Below are positions 15,750 through 24,284 of a stretch of DNA of 51,518 nucleotides, piece by piece. The notes beneath the pieces are model-generated. The model was not told where the DNA came from. It was given only the letters and a program-made list of their open reading frames with translations, and made no database searches. Numbering within the stretch: the stretch's first letter is position 1; every line of letters starts with the position of its first letter. Source of the stretch: a virus; the IMG/VR virus record IMGVR_UViG_3300017960_000020, positions 1 through 51,518 of that record; one strand, written 5' to 3'. Both the position numbers and the translations under genes were made by a program.

Positions 15750-18535
15750 CCAGAGCCCTCAGCCGAACCAGCCAAGCGCGCACCCCGCGCCTCGCGGTCC
15801 CCACCCAGCGGGCCACCGCCCACGAGATCAAGAGCCTGCAGCAGTGGGCCAAGAGCAAGCCGTCGAAGCGGTACGCGATGGGCGCTGAGGGGGCGCTGGT
15901 CTCCCCCCTGCGGCAGATCCCGTGGATCTACGCGGCGATCCGCAAGCTGTGGAGTGCAGTGGGTGTGGCCCCGCTGAAGTTCCGGGTCGATCAGGACCCC
16001 GAGAGCAACGATCTAGCGCCGACGGATCCGCTGGTGCGCCTGTTCGAGCGGCCGTCGCCGACGATGAGCCGCAAGGAGTACCTGACCCAGGTGGTCCAGT
16101 TCACCCAGACCACGGGCGAGGCGTTCCACGTCTTCCACGACGCGGAGGGTAGGGTGATTCGGCCGCTGGACGACGGCCTGGACGCCCCGATCCCGATGCC
16201 GGCGCAGATCACGGTCCGCCAGGGCGGCGGGCGCCTGGGGCTGCAGTACGAGCGCGGGCTGCCGAAGTCCTGGCGCTTCTCGGACGAGGAGGGCTCCCAC
16301 GAGATCCCCTTCGCCGCGGGCCTGAACGTCCGAATGCCGTCCGAGGAGGACAGGTACCGGGGCCTGGCGCCGCTGGCGCCCGTGCTGGGCATCGGGGAGG
16401 CGATGTTCCTGGCCGAGCTGATGAACCGGAAGCAGGCGAGTCGGGGCGGGCTGTCGGGTCTGGCGATGGTGAACAAGACGCGGACCCGGGACGACGTCTA
16501 CGAGACCATGCAGGAGATGGCCGACCGGGTGCAGGACTCGCTCGCGGACGGCCGGATCCCGTACATCGAGGGCGAGATCGACTTCAAGAAGCTCGTCGAC
16601 TCGCACCGGGAGATGGCGTATTCGCGGCTGTCCGAGCTCGGGCGCAAGGATATCTCGGCCGTGTTCGGGGTGCCGGACGCCGTGCTGGGCATGGGGTCGA
16701 GCAACTACGCGACCTTCGCCGGCGAGATGCGGGGCATGTGGGAGACCACGGTCCGTGATCTGCAGTGCATGATCGAGGACGCGATCAACTGGCACTTGAT
16801 CCCGCGGCTGCGAGTCGGGAGCCGAGAGGTGCAGGCCTGGGCGTACTTCGACAACTCGAAGGTGGCGTGGCTCCAGCCGGACTACGAGGAGCTCGGGCGG
16901 CAGGCCCGGGGTTTGATGGCGGTCGGCGTCCCGCGGCGCGCGGCGCTCGATCGGGTGGGCCTAGTCGAGGTCGAGGACACGGAGTTCGACGAGATCCCGA
17001 TGTTGGAGGGAGGCCTGGAGTCCTTCGCCGAGGCGGTCCGCGGCTCTGGCGACGAGTCGGCGCCAGGGCTCTCGCCTGAGCAAGCCGCAGAGTTGCGCGC
17101 GATCCTGCTGGACGTGGGCAAGGGCGCGCTGTCGCCCGAGGCTGCCGTGCTGTTGATCGCGTCCGCGCTGCCGATCGAGGAGGCGGACGCCCGCAAGATG
17201 GTCGAGGCCATCGAGATCAAGGAGCCCCAGCCGGTGCCGGCGGCGCTACAGAACCAGCCGCCGCCCGTGTCGCCTGGCCCGCCCGAGGAGCCCGACCAGG
17301 AGCGCGCCGCGCGCCCGTTCGAGATCCGCCTGTCCCCCCGGCTAGAGACCCGGACCCGCATGGTCTCCCAGACCCCCCAAGCCGAGCGGGACGCGATCTA
17401 CGAGGAGTTGGAGGCTCGACGCGAGGAGGGCGACTCCAAGATCAGCCGCGCGGTCCGCCAAGTCTGGCGCGAGGCCAAAGAACGCCAGCTCGAGCACCTG
17501 CGCGCCTTCGCTGCCGGTGGTGGGTCGCGCCTCCCCCGCCGATCGCTCTACGGCGAGGACCGCGGGATCCGCCTGCTGGGGTCCGAGTTGCGCGACCTCG
17601 CCAAGGCGATCCGCGCCGACCGGGAGCAGGGCGAGCAGCTCGTGCCCATCCTCGACTGCTGCGGCCAGGAGATCGCCGCCTGGTGGGCGCCGGTCGAGGA
17701 ACGGCAGCGCAACTGGTTCGCCGACCACGGCAACCTGGCCAGCCTGCCCGGTGGCCTGCGCCGCTTGGCGGACGTGGCCGTGTTGCGCGAGGCGGACCCG
17801 AACCTGTCTGAAGCCGAGATCGAGGCCCTGTTGGTCCTGGGGAGCCCGGAGTGGGCCAAGGAGATCGCGGAGGCCTTGGAGCCGGTGTTCCTCGACGTGC
17901 TGGGCGACGCGGTCCGCCGGGCGAACTCGGACCTCTCGATCCCGTACTTGGCCGAGCCGGACGCCGTCTTGCTGCGTCTGGCGCGGGAGAACCGGATCAA
18001 GCTGGCCCGCGACATCCAGGGCACCCTGGCGACTCGCGTGCGCTCGGCGATGGTTCGGACCCTGAGTGAGGGGCCGGCGACCGTGACGGGGATCCGGGAG
18101 CGCGTGCGCGAGACGCTCGCCGAGCTCGAGGAGACCGTCGAGGACCAGTTCGGCAAGGCCAACGACCGGGCGCTGACCATCGCGCGGACCGAGACGGCCT
18201 ACCTGGACAACGCCGCAGAGTTCCGCACCAGCGAGCTAGGCCGCGACGCCGGCGAGTTCCTGACGCACGAGTGGCTCGCAGCCTCCCGCAACTCGCCTCC
18301 CACCGGCCGCACCCGCCCGACCCACGTTGAGGTGGATCGGACAGTCCAGTTCATCGGCCAGGCGTTCCGCGTCGGCAAACACCTCCTGCTCCACCCGGGC
18401 GACAAGCAGGTCGACGCCCCCGAGGAGACCATCAACTGCCGCTGTGCGCTGCGCCGCCGCCGGCTCCAGACCGACCTCGACGAGGGTCTGATCGACCAAG
18501 CCACCTTCGACCGCCTCCAGAACGGGGCCGCCTGA
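15746..18535 (+). CDS. Portal protein fused to a MuF-like head morphogenesis domain
   Basis: A 929-residue fusion. Residues about 30-430 form an HK97/SPP1-type portal, with IPWIYAAIRKLWSAVG near the start and DISAVFGVPDAVLG near 310. After a variable linker, the C-terminal about 170 residues are a MuF/SPP1 gp7-type domain, with TIARTETAYLDNAAEF, then HEWLAASRNSPPTGRTRPTH, and a closing ETINCRCALR. The portal forms the DNA channel at one capsid vertex; MuF proteins enter the head in low copy. Fusions of these two genes are known in other phages. Four-bp overlap with the upstream gene. Confidence 0.88.
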   Translation: MTRALSRTSQARTPRLAVPTQRATAHEIKSLQQWAKSKPSKRYAMGAEGALVSPLRQIPWIYAAIRKLWSAVGVAPLKFRVDQDPESNDLAPTDPLVRLFERPSPTMSRKEYLTQVVQFTQTTGEAFHVFHDAEGRVIRPLDDGLDAPIPMPAQITVRQGGGRLGLQYERGLPKSWRFSDEEGSHEIPFAAGLNVRMPSEEDRYRGLAPLAPVLGIGEAMFLAELMNRKQASRGGLSGLAMVNKTRTRDDVYETMQEMADRVQDSLADGRIPYIEGEIDFKKLVDSHREMAYSRLSELGRKDISAVFGVPDAVLGMGSSNYATFAGEMRGMWETTVRDLQCMIEDAINWHLIPRLRVGSREVQAWAYFDNSKVAWLQPDYEELGRQARGLMAVGVPRRAALDRVGLVEVEDTEFDEIPMLEGGLESFAEAVRGSGDESAPGLSPEQAAELRAILLDVGKGALSPEAAVLLIASALPIEEADARKMVEAIEIKEPQPVPAALQNQPPPVSPGPPEEPDQERAARPFEIRLSPRLETRTRMVSQTPQAERDAIYEELEARREEGDSKISRAVRQVWREAKERQLEHLRAFAAGGGSRLPRRSLYGEDRGIRLLGSELRDLAKAIRADREQGEQLVPILDCCGQEIAAWWAPVEERQRNWFADHGNLASLPGGLRRLADVAVLREADPNLSEAEIEALLVLGSPEWAKEIAEALEPVFLDVLGDAVRRANSDLSIPYLAEPDAVLLRLARENRIKLARDIQGTLATRVRSAMVRTLSEGPATVTGIRERVRETLAELEETVEDQFGKANDRALTIARTETAYLDNAAEFRTSELGRDAGEFLTHEWLAASRNSPPTGRTRPTHVEVDRTVQFIGQAFRVGKHLLLHPGDKQVDAPEETINCRCALRRRRLQTDLDEGLIDQATFDRLQNGAA

Positions 18536-18539
18536 TCCC

Positions 18540-19907
18540 ATGACTGACCTCGACCTCAACCTCCTCGACGCTGTCCGCCTGGGCGTGGCCAGCCCTCACG
18601 AGATGCGCCAGGCCGCGGACGTTGTCCGCACCTTCAAGTCCCAGGGCAACATGCTCCTGCGGGGCTCGGCAAGCCCGAAGCCGGTCATCGAGCGCGCCGC
18701 GATCAACCGCGAGGCCCGCTCGATCACCTACGCCGGGTCCGTCGAGATCGTCGACCGGATGGGCGACCTGATCCTCCAGCGCGGCTGGGAGACCGACAAC
18801 TGGAGCGAGCACGGCGGAGTCTTCCTGTGGATCCACGACCACGGCGACATCATTGGCCAGGGCATCCAGACCGGCCTGGGTCAGGCGACCTACCGCGGCG
18901 CCCAGTACCCCGCGCAGCTCTTCGAGATCGGCTACCTGTCCGAGGACCTGAACCCCGCCTCCGAGGTCGTCTGGCGCCTCGCGTCGGGCCAGGGCACCCC
19001 CACCGGCCGCCCGCTACTCAAGGGCGTCTCCGTGGGCTTCCGCGGGCTGGACATGCGGGCCTTCGACTCCGACGAGCGCGAGAAGTACGGTCTGCCGGAC
19101 GACCACTGGGGGCTCGTGTTCGAGCGCCAGGACCTGCTCGAGCTGTCCCAGGCGCCGGTCCCGGCGAACCAGGGCGCGTTCACCCTCAGCGACACAAAGG
19201 CGGACCGCAAGTTCGCCGCGCAGGTGGACGAGGCGTTGGGGCACATGGTCAGCGAAGGCCAGATCAGCGCGAGCCTCGAGCGCCTCTTCCGCGAGCGCTA
19301 CCAGGTGAGCCCCGGCGAGGCCGCGAAGAAGGCCGCCGAGCGCGCCAAGTCGTTCACCGATCTAGGGTCGTGGGAGTGGCCGAAGGCTGCGGCGCAAGCC
19401 GTTACCGAGGAGCGCGGGGCTCAGATTCCCGAAAAGGCTACCGACGACACGGAAAAGTTCGGCGAAGCGGACGACGTTACGCCCGCAACAGAGAGGGCGG
19501 AGAGTGTTGGGCAGCGCGGGAAAGGTGGTGAGATCGAAACGCTTGACGGGCTCTTGGACGTGGTCCGCGAGTTGACGCCCGATGGGGTCTCTTCGCTTCG
19601 CCGTCTTAGCGTAACGCTCGAACGCGCGCGGATGATGGTGGATCGCGCGCTGGATGACTTCGAGGCCGCGCAACGCGCTTGCAGCGGTGGATCGAATAGC
19701 GACAGCATGGTTGGCGAACGTGCTACCAACACGGACGTGGCCGAGCTGTTGCAACGAGTCGAGCGACTCGAGCAGCGAGGTCAAACCGAACTGGAAGCCA
19801 CGCCTGCAGTCGAGAGAGGGGCGGAGCAGGCGATCGACTTCACCGATCTACTCGACCGCTACCGACCCAATGCCGCCGGAAACCAACACGCCGGAGCAGC
19901 ACGATGA
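18540..19907 (+). CDS. HK97-type prohead maturation protease (S78)
   Basis: A 455-residue protein with an N-terminal S78 serine protease domain. Likely catalytic residues are H99 in WIHDHGD and S164 in KGVSVGFRG. It would cleave capsid delta domains during maturation. The C-terminal half (about 230-455) is charged and partly coiled coil, and may act as a scaffold, since no separate scaffold gene is seen. From about 19400 codon use shifts toward A/T-ending codons, unlike the flanking genes. The end overlaps the capsid gene by 38 bp. Confidence 0.85.
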   Translation: MTDLDLNLLDAVRLGVASPHEMRQAADVVRTFKSQGNMLLRGSASPKPVIERAAINREARSITYAGSVEIVDRMGDLILQRGWETDNWSEHGGVFLWIHDHGDIIGQGIQTGLGQATYRGAQYPAQLFEIGYLSEDLNPASEVVWRLASGQGTPTGRPLLKGVSVGFRGLDMRAFDSDEREKYGLPDDHWGLVFERQDLLELSQAPVPANQGAFTLSDTKADRKFAAQVDEALGHMVSEGQISASLERLFRERYQVSPGEAAKKAAERAKSFTDLGSWEWPKAAAQAVTEERGAQIPEKATDDTEKFGEADDVTPATERAESVGQRGKGGEIETLDGLLDVVRELTPDGVSSLRRLSVTLERARMMVDRALDDFEAAQRACSGGSNSDSMVGERATNTDVAELLQRVERLEQRGQTELEATPAVERGAEQAIDFTDLLDRYRPNAAGNQHAGAAR

Positions 19908-21234
19908 GCTGCTGAAGGGCATCGACGGGCTGCTCTCCAAGCGAGACGCAACCCTCGTGTCCGATCTCGACACCAAGCTGGCCCAGGCCAAGACGGACGC
20001 TCGCCAAGAGGTCGCGCGCCTGGCCGAAGAGCACAAGGCGAGCCTGACCGACCTGGAGAAGATGCTCCAGGCGTCCTCGCTGGACCTGACCGACGAGCAG
20101 GCCGCCAAGGTCAAGGAGATCGTCGCGGAGCGCATCCAGGCGATCCGCACCCAGGCCAAGGAGTCCTCGGGCTCCGACAAGGAGGAGACCGCCGACAAGG
20201 CGCTCGACTTCAACTTCGCCCGAGCCGCTGAAGGCTCGATGGTCGACTGGAAGGGCACCGCCAAGCAACTGCCCGAGTACAAGGCGACCATGGAGGCCAC
20301 CGAGAAGGCCGTCCAAGCTGATGTCGACGTGCAGGGCGGCTTCGCGGTCCCGGCGGCCTACATGGCCAACCGCCTGATCCCGGCCCTGGAGGCGCGCACC
20401 GTTTCGCTTCAGCTGGGCGCCACGGTGATCGACTCCCTGGACGGCGCTCCGGGCGAGATCCCGCGCATCACCAACGTCCCCGACGCGGAGTGGGTCGGCG
20501 AGGTCCAGGAGTCCAGCGACACGGACGTCAAGTTCGGGATGCTGCGCCTGAACCCGCACGGCCTGGTGAGCTACATCCCGGTCTCGCGGCGCTTTCTGCG
20601 TATGTCGGCCCTGTCCAGCGGCCAGAGCCTGATCGAGCAGCACATGGCGCGCGCGCTGTCGCGCAAGGCCGACCTGGCCGCCCTGAAGGGTGACGGCGCC
20701 AGCGGTCAGCCCCGCGGCATGTACAACACCACCGGCATCGGCGAGGTGGACTGGAACTCGGCGGACTTCGCCGGCGCCGACCAGAACGTCAGCGACCTGG
20801 CTGACCAGATGATCGGCAAGCTCGAGGACAACGACGCCTACGGCGGCCGCCTGGGCTGGGCCATGTCTCCGGCGGTGCGTCGCAAGCTGCGAACCACCAA
20901 GGACGCTGACGGCCGTCCGCTGTTCTTCTCCACGATGGGGATGCGCGACGCCGCGGGCGGCAACCGCACCGTCGGCGCCATCGCCGGGGAGTTCTACGAC
21001 TTCCCCTACGCCACCACCACGCAGCTGGCTGGCGGCGACCCGGGCGACCTGATCCTCGCCGACTGGGAGACCCTGATCTTCGGCTACTTCGAGCAGCTCG
21101 TCTTCGACGTCTCGGAACACGTCCTCTTCAAGAAGCGCCAGCTCGCCCTGCGCGCCTACATGGAGGTGGACATGGGTGTCCAGCACCCCGAGGCCATCGC
21201 CATCGCCAACAACCTCGACGCCACGGGGGTCTGA
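19870..21234 (+). CDS. Major capsid protein (HK97 fold)
   Basis: A 454-residue capsid protein. Residues about 1-115 are a charged coiled-coil delta domain (scaffolding). The mature part then begins around VQADVDVQGGFAVP and continues through PVSRRFLRMSA, KGDGASGQPRGMYN and a C-terminal ALRAYMEVDMGVQHPEA, all typical of the HK97 family. I chose the ATG at 19870, inside the protease gene end, because the longer frame upstream mirrors the protease. The cleavage site cannot be placed exactly. Confidence 0.93.
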   Translation: MPPETNTPEQHDELLKGIDGLLSKRDATLVSDLDTKLAQAKTDARQEVARLAEEHKASLTDLEKMLQASSLDLTDEQAAKVKEIVAERIQAIRTQAKESSGSDKEETADKALDFNFARAAEGSMVDWKGTAKQLPEYKATMEATEKAVQADVDVQGGFAVPAAYMANRLIPALEARTVSLQLGATVIDSLDGAPGEIPRITNVPDAEWVGEVQESSDTDVKFGMLRLNPHGLVSYIPVSRRFLRMSALSSGQSLIEQHMARALSRKADLAALKGDGASGQPRGMYNTTGIGEVDWNSADFAGADQNVSDLADQMIGKLEDNDAYGGRLGWAMSPAVRRKLRTTKDADGRPLFFSTMGMRDAAGGNRTVGAIAGEFYDFPYATTTQLAGGDPGDLILADWETLIFGYFEQLVFDVSEHVLFKKRQLALRAYMEVDMGVQHPEAIAIANNLDATGV

Positions 21235-21238
21235 TCTC

Positions 21239-21682
21239 ATGCGACTGAACTTCGAGCAACTCGGCCAGGTCGTTGGCCACATCGACGCGGGAACCATGTC
21301 GGACACGGACACGCTCCTGTCCGCCGGGGTCGACCGCAACGACTACACGCAGATCGTCCTAGTGCTGGATCTCGGCGCCATGGGCGGCGCGCTGAACTGC
21401 CAGCTGTTGACCAGCGCCACGAACAGCGGCTACGCGGCGGCTTCGCCGAGCACAGAGATCGTGATCCCCGACACCGGGGACAACTCGACCTACGTCGTGC
21501 GCTGGGACCTGAAAAACGCCACCCAGCTCAACAAGTTCGTGCAGGTCGAGATCGAGGCCGACGGCGGCTCGGTCGTGGTCGCGGGAGCGATGGTGTTCCT
21601 GTTCGGTCCGGGCGACACCAACGACATCCCGGCCGCGAACGCGACCTACGTCTACAACGGCAACGAGGCCGCGGCCTCCTGA
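21239..21682 (+). CDS. Probable capsid accessory/decoration protein
   Basis: A 147-residue protein starting 4 bp after the capsid stop. It is strand-rich, with hydrophobic strands such as QIVLVLDLG and SVVVAGAMVFLFG and many Asp/Gly/Thr loops, which suits a virion surface protein. It resembles the next gene in size and style but not obviously in sequence. A terminator-like hairpin follows. The function is inferred from position only. Confidence 0.6.
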   Translation: MRLNFEQLGQVVGHIDAGTMSDTDTLLSAGVDRNDYTQIVLVLDLGAMGGALNCQLLTSATNSGYAAASPSTEIVIPDTGDNSTYVVRWDLKNATQLNKFVQVEIEADGGSVVVAGAMVFLFGPGDTNDIPAANATYVYNGNEAAAS

Positions 21683-21708
21683 ACTGAGGGTCCCCTCCCC
21701 CTCACCCC

Positions 21709-21743
21709 GGGGGGGCTGTCTAACGCGAGTGGGCAGTCCCCCC
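21709..21743 (+). terminator. GC-rich hairpin after the capsid genes
   Basis: GGGGGGGCTG (21709-21718) pairs with CAGTCCCCCC (21734-21743), 10 bp with one G-U pair and a 15-nt loop. There is no T-run, so it may be a partial terminator or an RNA stabiliser that tunes capsid-gene levels. Confidence 0.5.
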
Positions 21744-21767
21744 ACCCTTCACGCCGCCTAGCGCTCC

Positions 21768-22172
21768 ATGCACCGTTCGATCGAGACCGTCTGCCAGCTG
21801 GCCGAGATCCTGCCTTCCGCCGTGGCCGACTCGGGCCAGTCCGCCGGCATCGACCTGCGGGGCTACGAGGGCTGCATCATCGGCATCTCGATCCTTGGCG
21901 GAGGCGGCGGCACGGTCCGACTGCAGACCGCCGCCCCGAACGGGAGCCAGGTTCCGAGCGGCGGCGACTACGCCAACGAGGGCGCGACGCTCGTCGTGCC
22001 CGCGGGGAACGGCAGCTACCGGATTAAGGTGACCACGGCGAACCTATCCAAGCCGTTCCTGCGGTTCATCTGGAACGTCTCCAGCAGTCCTGGCGTGACC
22101 TCCTGGGCGGTCCGCGCTTTGGCCTCGGGGCCTGCTGGCAACCTGAACGAGGCCTTCGACCTGGAACTCTAA
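21768..22172 (+). CDS. Hypothetical virion protein
   Basis: A 134-residue strand-rich protein. Residues 40-110 alternate hydrophobic strands with Gly/Ser/Asn loops (GCIIGISILGGGGGTVRLQT, RFIWNVSSSPGVTSWAVRAL), like a jelly-roll or Ig-like structural protein. The position between capsid and connectors suggests a head decoration or head fibre. No family recognised. Confidence 0.6.
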   Translation: MHRSIETVCQLAEILPSAVADSGQSAGIDLRGYEGCIIGISILGGGGGTVRLQTAAPNGSQVPSGGDYANEGATLVVPAGNGSYRIKVTTANLSKPFLRFIWNVSSSPGVTSWAVRALASGPAGNLNEAFDLEL

Positions 22173-22185
22173 GGGGAGGACCCAC

Positions 22186-22647
22186 ATGCCGGCGAAGACT
22201 GGCACCACCCGATCCCGCACCTCGAAGGCCCGGAGCAAGAAAGCTCCCGCGGCTGAGGTGCTCGAAGTGCGCCCCACGCGCGCGATCTCCTGGCCCGACG
22301 AGACCTTCCGGGGTCGAGGCGCGCGGCGCGAGATCACCGGCTACGACAAGGCCGGGAAGGCGATCTACGGCATGTCGGAGCCCTACCGGGTGCTTTCGAC
22401 GGACCCGTTCATCGACGGCCAGCGGCACAACCTGCAGCCAGCCCCCGAGGGGTCGGAAGCGGTTCCTACGACCGAGTGGCCGCGCAAGTGGGCCAAGCGC
22501 GCGACCGAGCTCGGTGGCGCGATCATGGACAAGCGCTCCCGTCGCGAGATCGGCACGGACGCGCTCGTGCAAGACGTCGACGACAGCCAGATCCCCGAGC
22601 CCGACCTGGGCGACGATCTGGACGCGGACCTCGAGGCCCTCGGCTGA
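22186..22647 (+). CDS. Hypothetical protein of the head region
   Basis: A 153-residue protein with a GGGGAGG-type ribosome site upstream. The first 25 residues are basic (TRSRTSKARSKKAP), the centre is mixed, and the end is acidic (PEPDLGDDLDADLEALG). Basic and acidic termini flanking a short core suggest an assembly factor or a DNA-proximal head protein, but no family is recognised. Confidence 0.6.
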   Translation: MPAKTGTTRSRTSKARSKKAPAAEVLEVRPTRAISWPDETFRGRGARREITGYDKAGKAIYGMSEPYRVLSTDPFIDGQRHNLQPAPEGSEAVPTTEWPRKWAKRATELGGAIMDKRSRREIGTDALVQDVDDSQIPEPDLGDDLDADLEALG

Positions 22648-22658
22648 GGGCCTGACCC

Positions 22659-23270
22659 GTGGCGTCTCTGATCACCTGGGACTTCTACCGGACGTGGGTC
22701 GGCACTGCCGATCTGCCGTCCGGTGCGTCCGACGTGCAGGAGACGTTCGACCTCCTGAACCCCCAGGTGGGCTCGATGATCGAGAACTACCTGGGCCGCC
22801 GGGTGATCCAGGGCACCGTCACCGAGCAGAAGCGGACCCAGCCGGACCGCGAGATCTACCACCTCCGCAACTTCCCGGTGCAGTCGGTCACGTCCGTCGA
22901 GTACGACCCCGAGGCGCGCTTCGAGTCGGGCTCCGATTACACCGTGGCGACCGACGCCTACGCGGTGGATCTGACCACCGGGCGGCTCTGGCTGGACATC
23001 ATGGTCGACCGGACGCCGTTCGGCCTGCGGGTGGTCTACGAGGGCGGGATGGTCGCGGACGTGGCGACCCTCGAGACCCCGTCTAACGAGTACCACCCGA
23101 TCGCGGTGGCCGCGGCCCAGCAGATCAACCACCTGTACGACCGCCGGGACTACCAGGGCGCGGAGAGCGTCAGCATGGGCCGAGCGAACGCCAGCTACGG
23201 CGGGGAGGCTCAGCTGCTCGAGGTGGTCCAGCAGACCCTGGCGCCCTTCAGGGCAGCGAGGGCGGGGTGA
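22659..23270 (+). CDS. Head-tail connector protein (gp6-like)
   Basis: A 203-residue protein read from a GTG. It has the usual adaptor pattern: an N-terminal helix pair (SMIENYLGRRV), a central beta region with RNFPVQSVTSVEYD, and a C-terminal helix starting HPIAVAAAQQINHLYDRR. Such proteins form a ring under the portal and seal the DNA channel. Position directly before the gp10-like gene agrees. The stop overlaps the next GTG. Confidence 0.75.
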   Translation: MASLITWDFYRTWVGTADLPSGASDVQETFDLLNPQVGSMIENYLGRRVIQGTVTEQKRTQPDREIYHLRNFPVQSVTSVEYDPEARFESGSDYTVATDAYAVDLTTGRLWLDIMVDRTPFGLRVVYEGGMVADVATLETPSNEYHPIAVAAAQQINHLYDRRDYQGAESVSMGRANASYGGEAQLLEVVQQTLAPFRAARAG

Positions 23271-23929
23271 CGCAGCGGTTCGAGTTCGTCGTCCGGGATG
23301 GTCCGCGGACCGCGCAGGAGATCTTTGCGCGGGGCCGGGCGCTGCGCGGCAGTGTGGAGCGTGCGTTCCGGGCGATCGGCGCCGAGTTCGTGGGACGTGC
23401 ACAGGGCCGCATCGACGGCGAGTGGAATCCGGCTCTCAACAAGCGCCGGACGACCCTGGTCAACCGGTCGGGAGCCCTGCGCCGGCGAGGACTTCGGGTG
23501 CAGACCGTCGGAGGCCAGCGCCTGCGGGACGTGGCGCTCCGCGTCTACATCACGCTCCCCTACGGCGTCACCCAGGAGTTCGGCGGCACCATCCGGCCGA
23601 AGCGGGCCAAGTACCTGACGATCCCGACGCCGGCCGCGCTGGACCCCTCCGGCATCCTCAAGAAGACCGCGCGCGAGTACCGCGCTGAAGGCGGGACATT
23701 CGTGTTTAACACGCCCAAGCGCCGCGAGAAGGGGCTGGGAGGGCTGATCGCGCGTCGGGTCGGCAAGAAGGGTAAGTTGGAGGTGCTGTTCGTCCTGGCG
23801 AAGCAGGTCAACGTCCCGGCCCGCTGGGGTCTGCGGAAAGATTGGCGCTCGTCGGACATGCTTAAGGTCCGCGGCCAGGAGATGACCTCGGCCATCCGAC
23901 GCGTGCTCAACGCCCAGGGGGCCGCCTGA
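23267..23929 (+). CDS. HK97 gp10-like neck/tail completion protein
   Basis: A 220-residue basic protein. The block YGVTQEFGGTIRPKRAKYLT (about residues 98-117) is typical of the HK97 gp10 and phage virion morphogenesis families, which act at the head-tail joint. The C-terminus ends in a helix (EMTSAIRRVLNAQ). It begins at a GTG overlapping the connector stop, and its own stop shares one base with the next ATG. Confidence 0.7.
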   Translation: MTQRFEFVVRDGPRTAQEIFARGRALRGSVERAFRAIGAEFVGRAQGRIDGEWNPALNKRRTTLVNRSGALRRRGLRVQTVGGQRLRDVALRVYITLPYGVTQEFGGTIRPKRAKYLTIPTPAALDPSGILKKTAREYRAEGGTFVFNTPKRREKGLGGLIARRVGKKGKLEVLFVLAKQVNVPARWGLRKDWRSSDMLKVRGQEMTSAIRRVLNAQGAA

Positions 23930-24282
23930 TGGTCGCCTGGATCGAGACTGCCGGCACCCTGCGAGTCGGCTCCATGGGCTACCCCGTTCGCCGCGTGCGG
24001 ACGCTGGACGGCATCTCCGAGCCCGCCACCTCGGGGCTCGCGGTCGGCAAAACCACCGAGCAGATCCCGCGCGAGTCCTGGGAGGTCGAGTTGGAGCTTC
24101 GCTCCGGCGCTGAACTGTCCGTGCTCCGCGGTGACGTACAGACCGCCCGAGGCGGCGCGCTCCCCCTGTTCTGGACGGACGACGAGGGCCAGATCCGCGA
24201 GGTCTACCTGACCGCGCCGGTGGAGTCTCTGATCCGCCGAGGGCGCATCGTGTCGCGCCTGGCGCTTGAGGAGGTCGTCTAG
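23929..24282 (+). CDS. Hypothetical neck/tail protein
   Basis: A 117-residue beta-rich protein with repeated short strands (WEVELELRSGAELSVLRG, REVYLTAPVESLIRRG). It lies between the gp10-like protein and the hydrolase/tail-terminator fusion, so a neck or tail-completion role is likely. I do not recognise the family. Confidence 0.55.
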   Translation: MVAWIETAGTLRVGSMGYPVRRVRTLDGISEPATSGLAVGKTTEQIPRESWEVELELRSGAELSVLRGDVQTARGGALPLFWTDDEGQIREVYLTAPVESLIRRGRIVSRLALEEVV

Positions 24283-24284
24283 CC

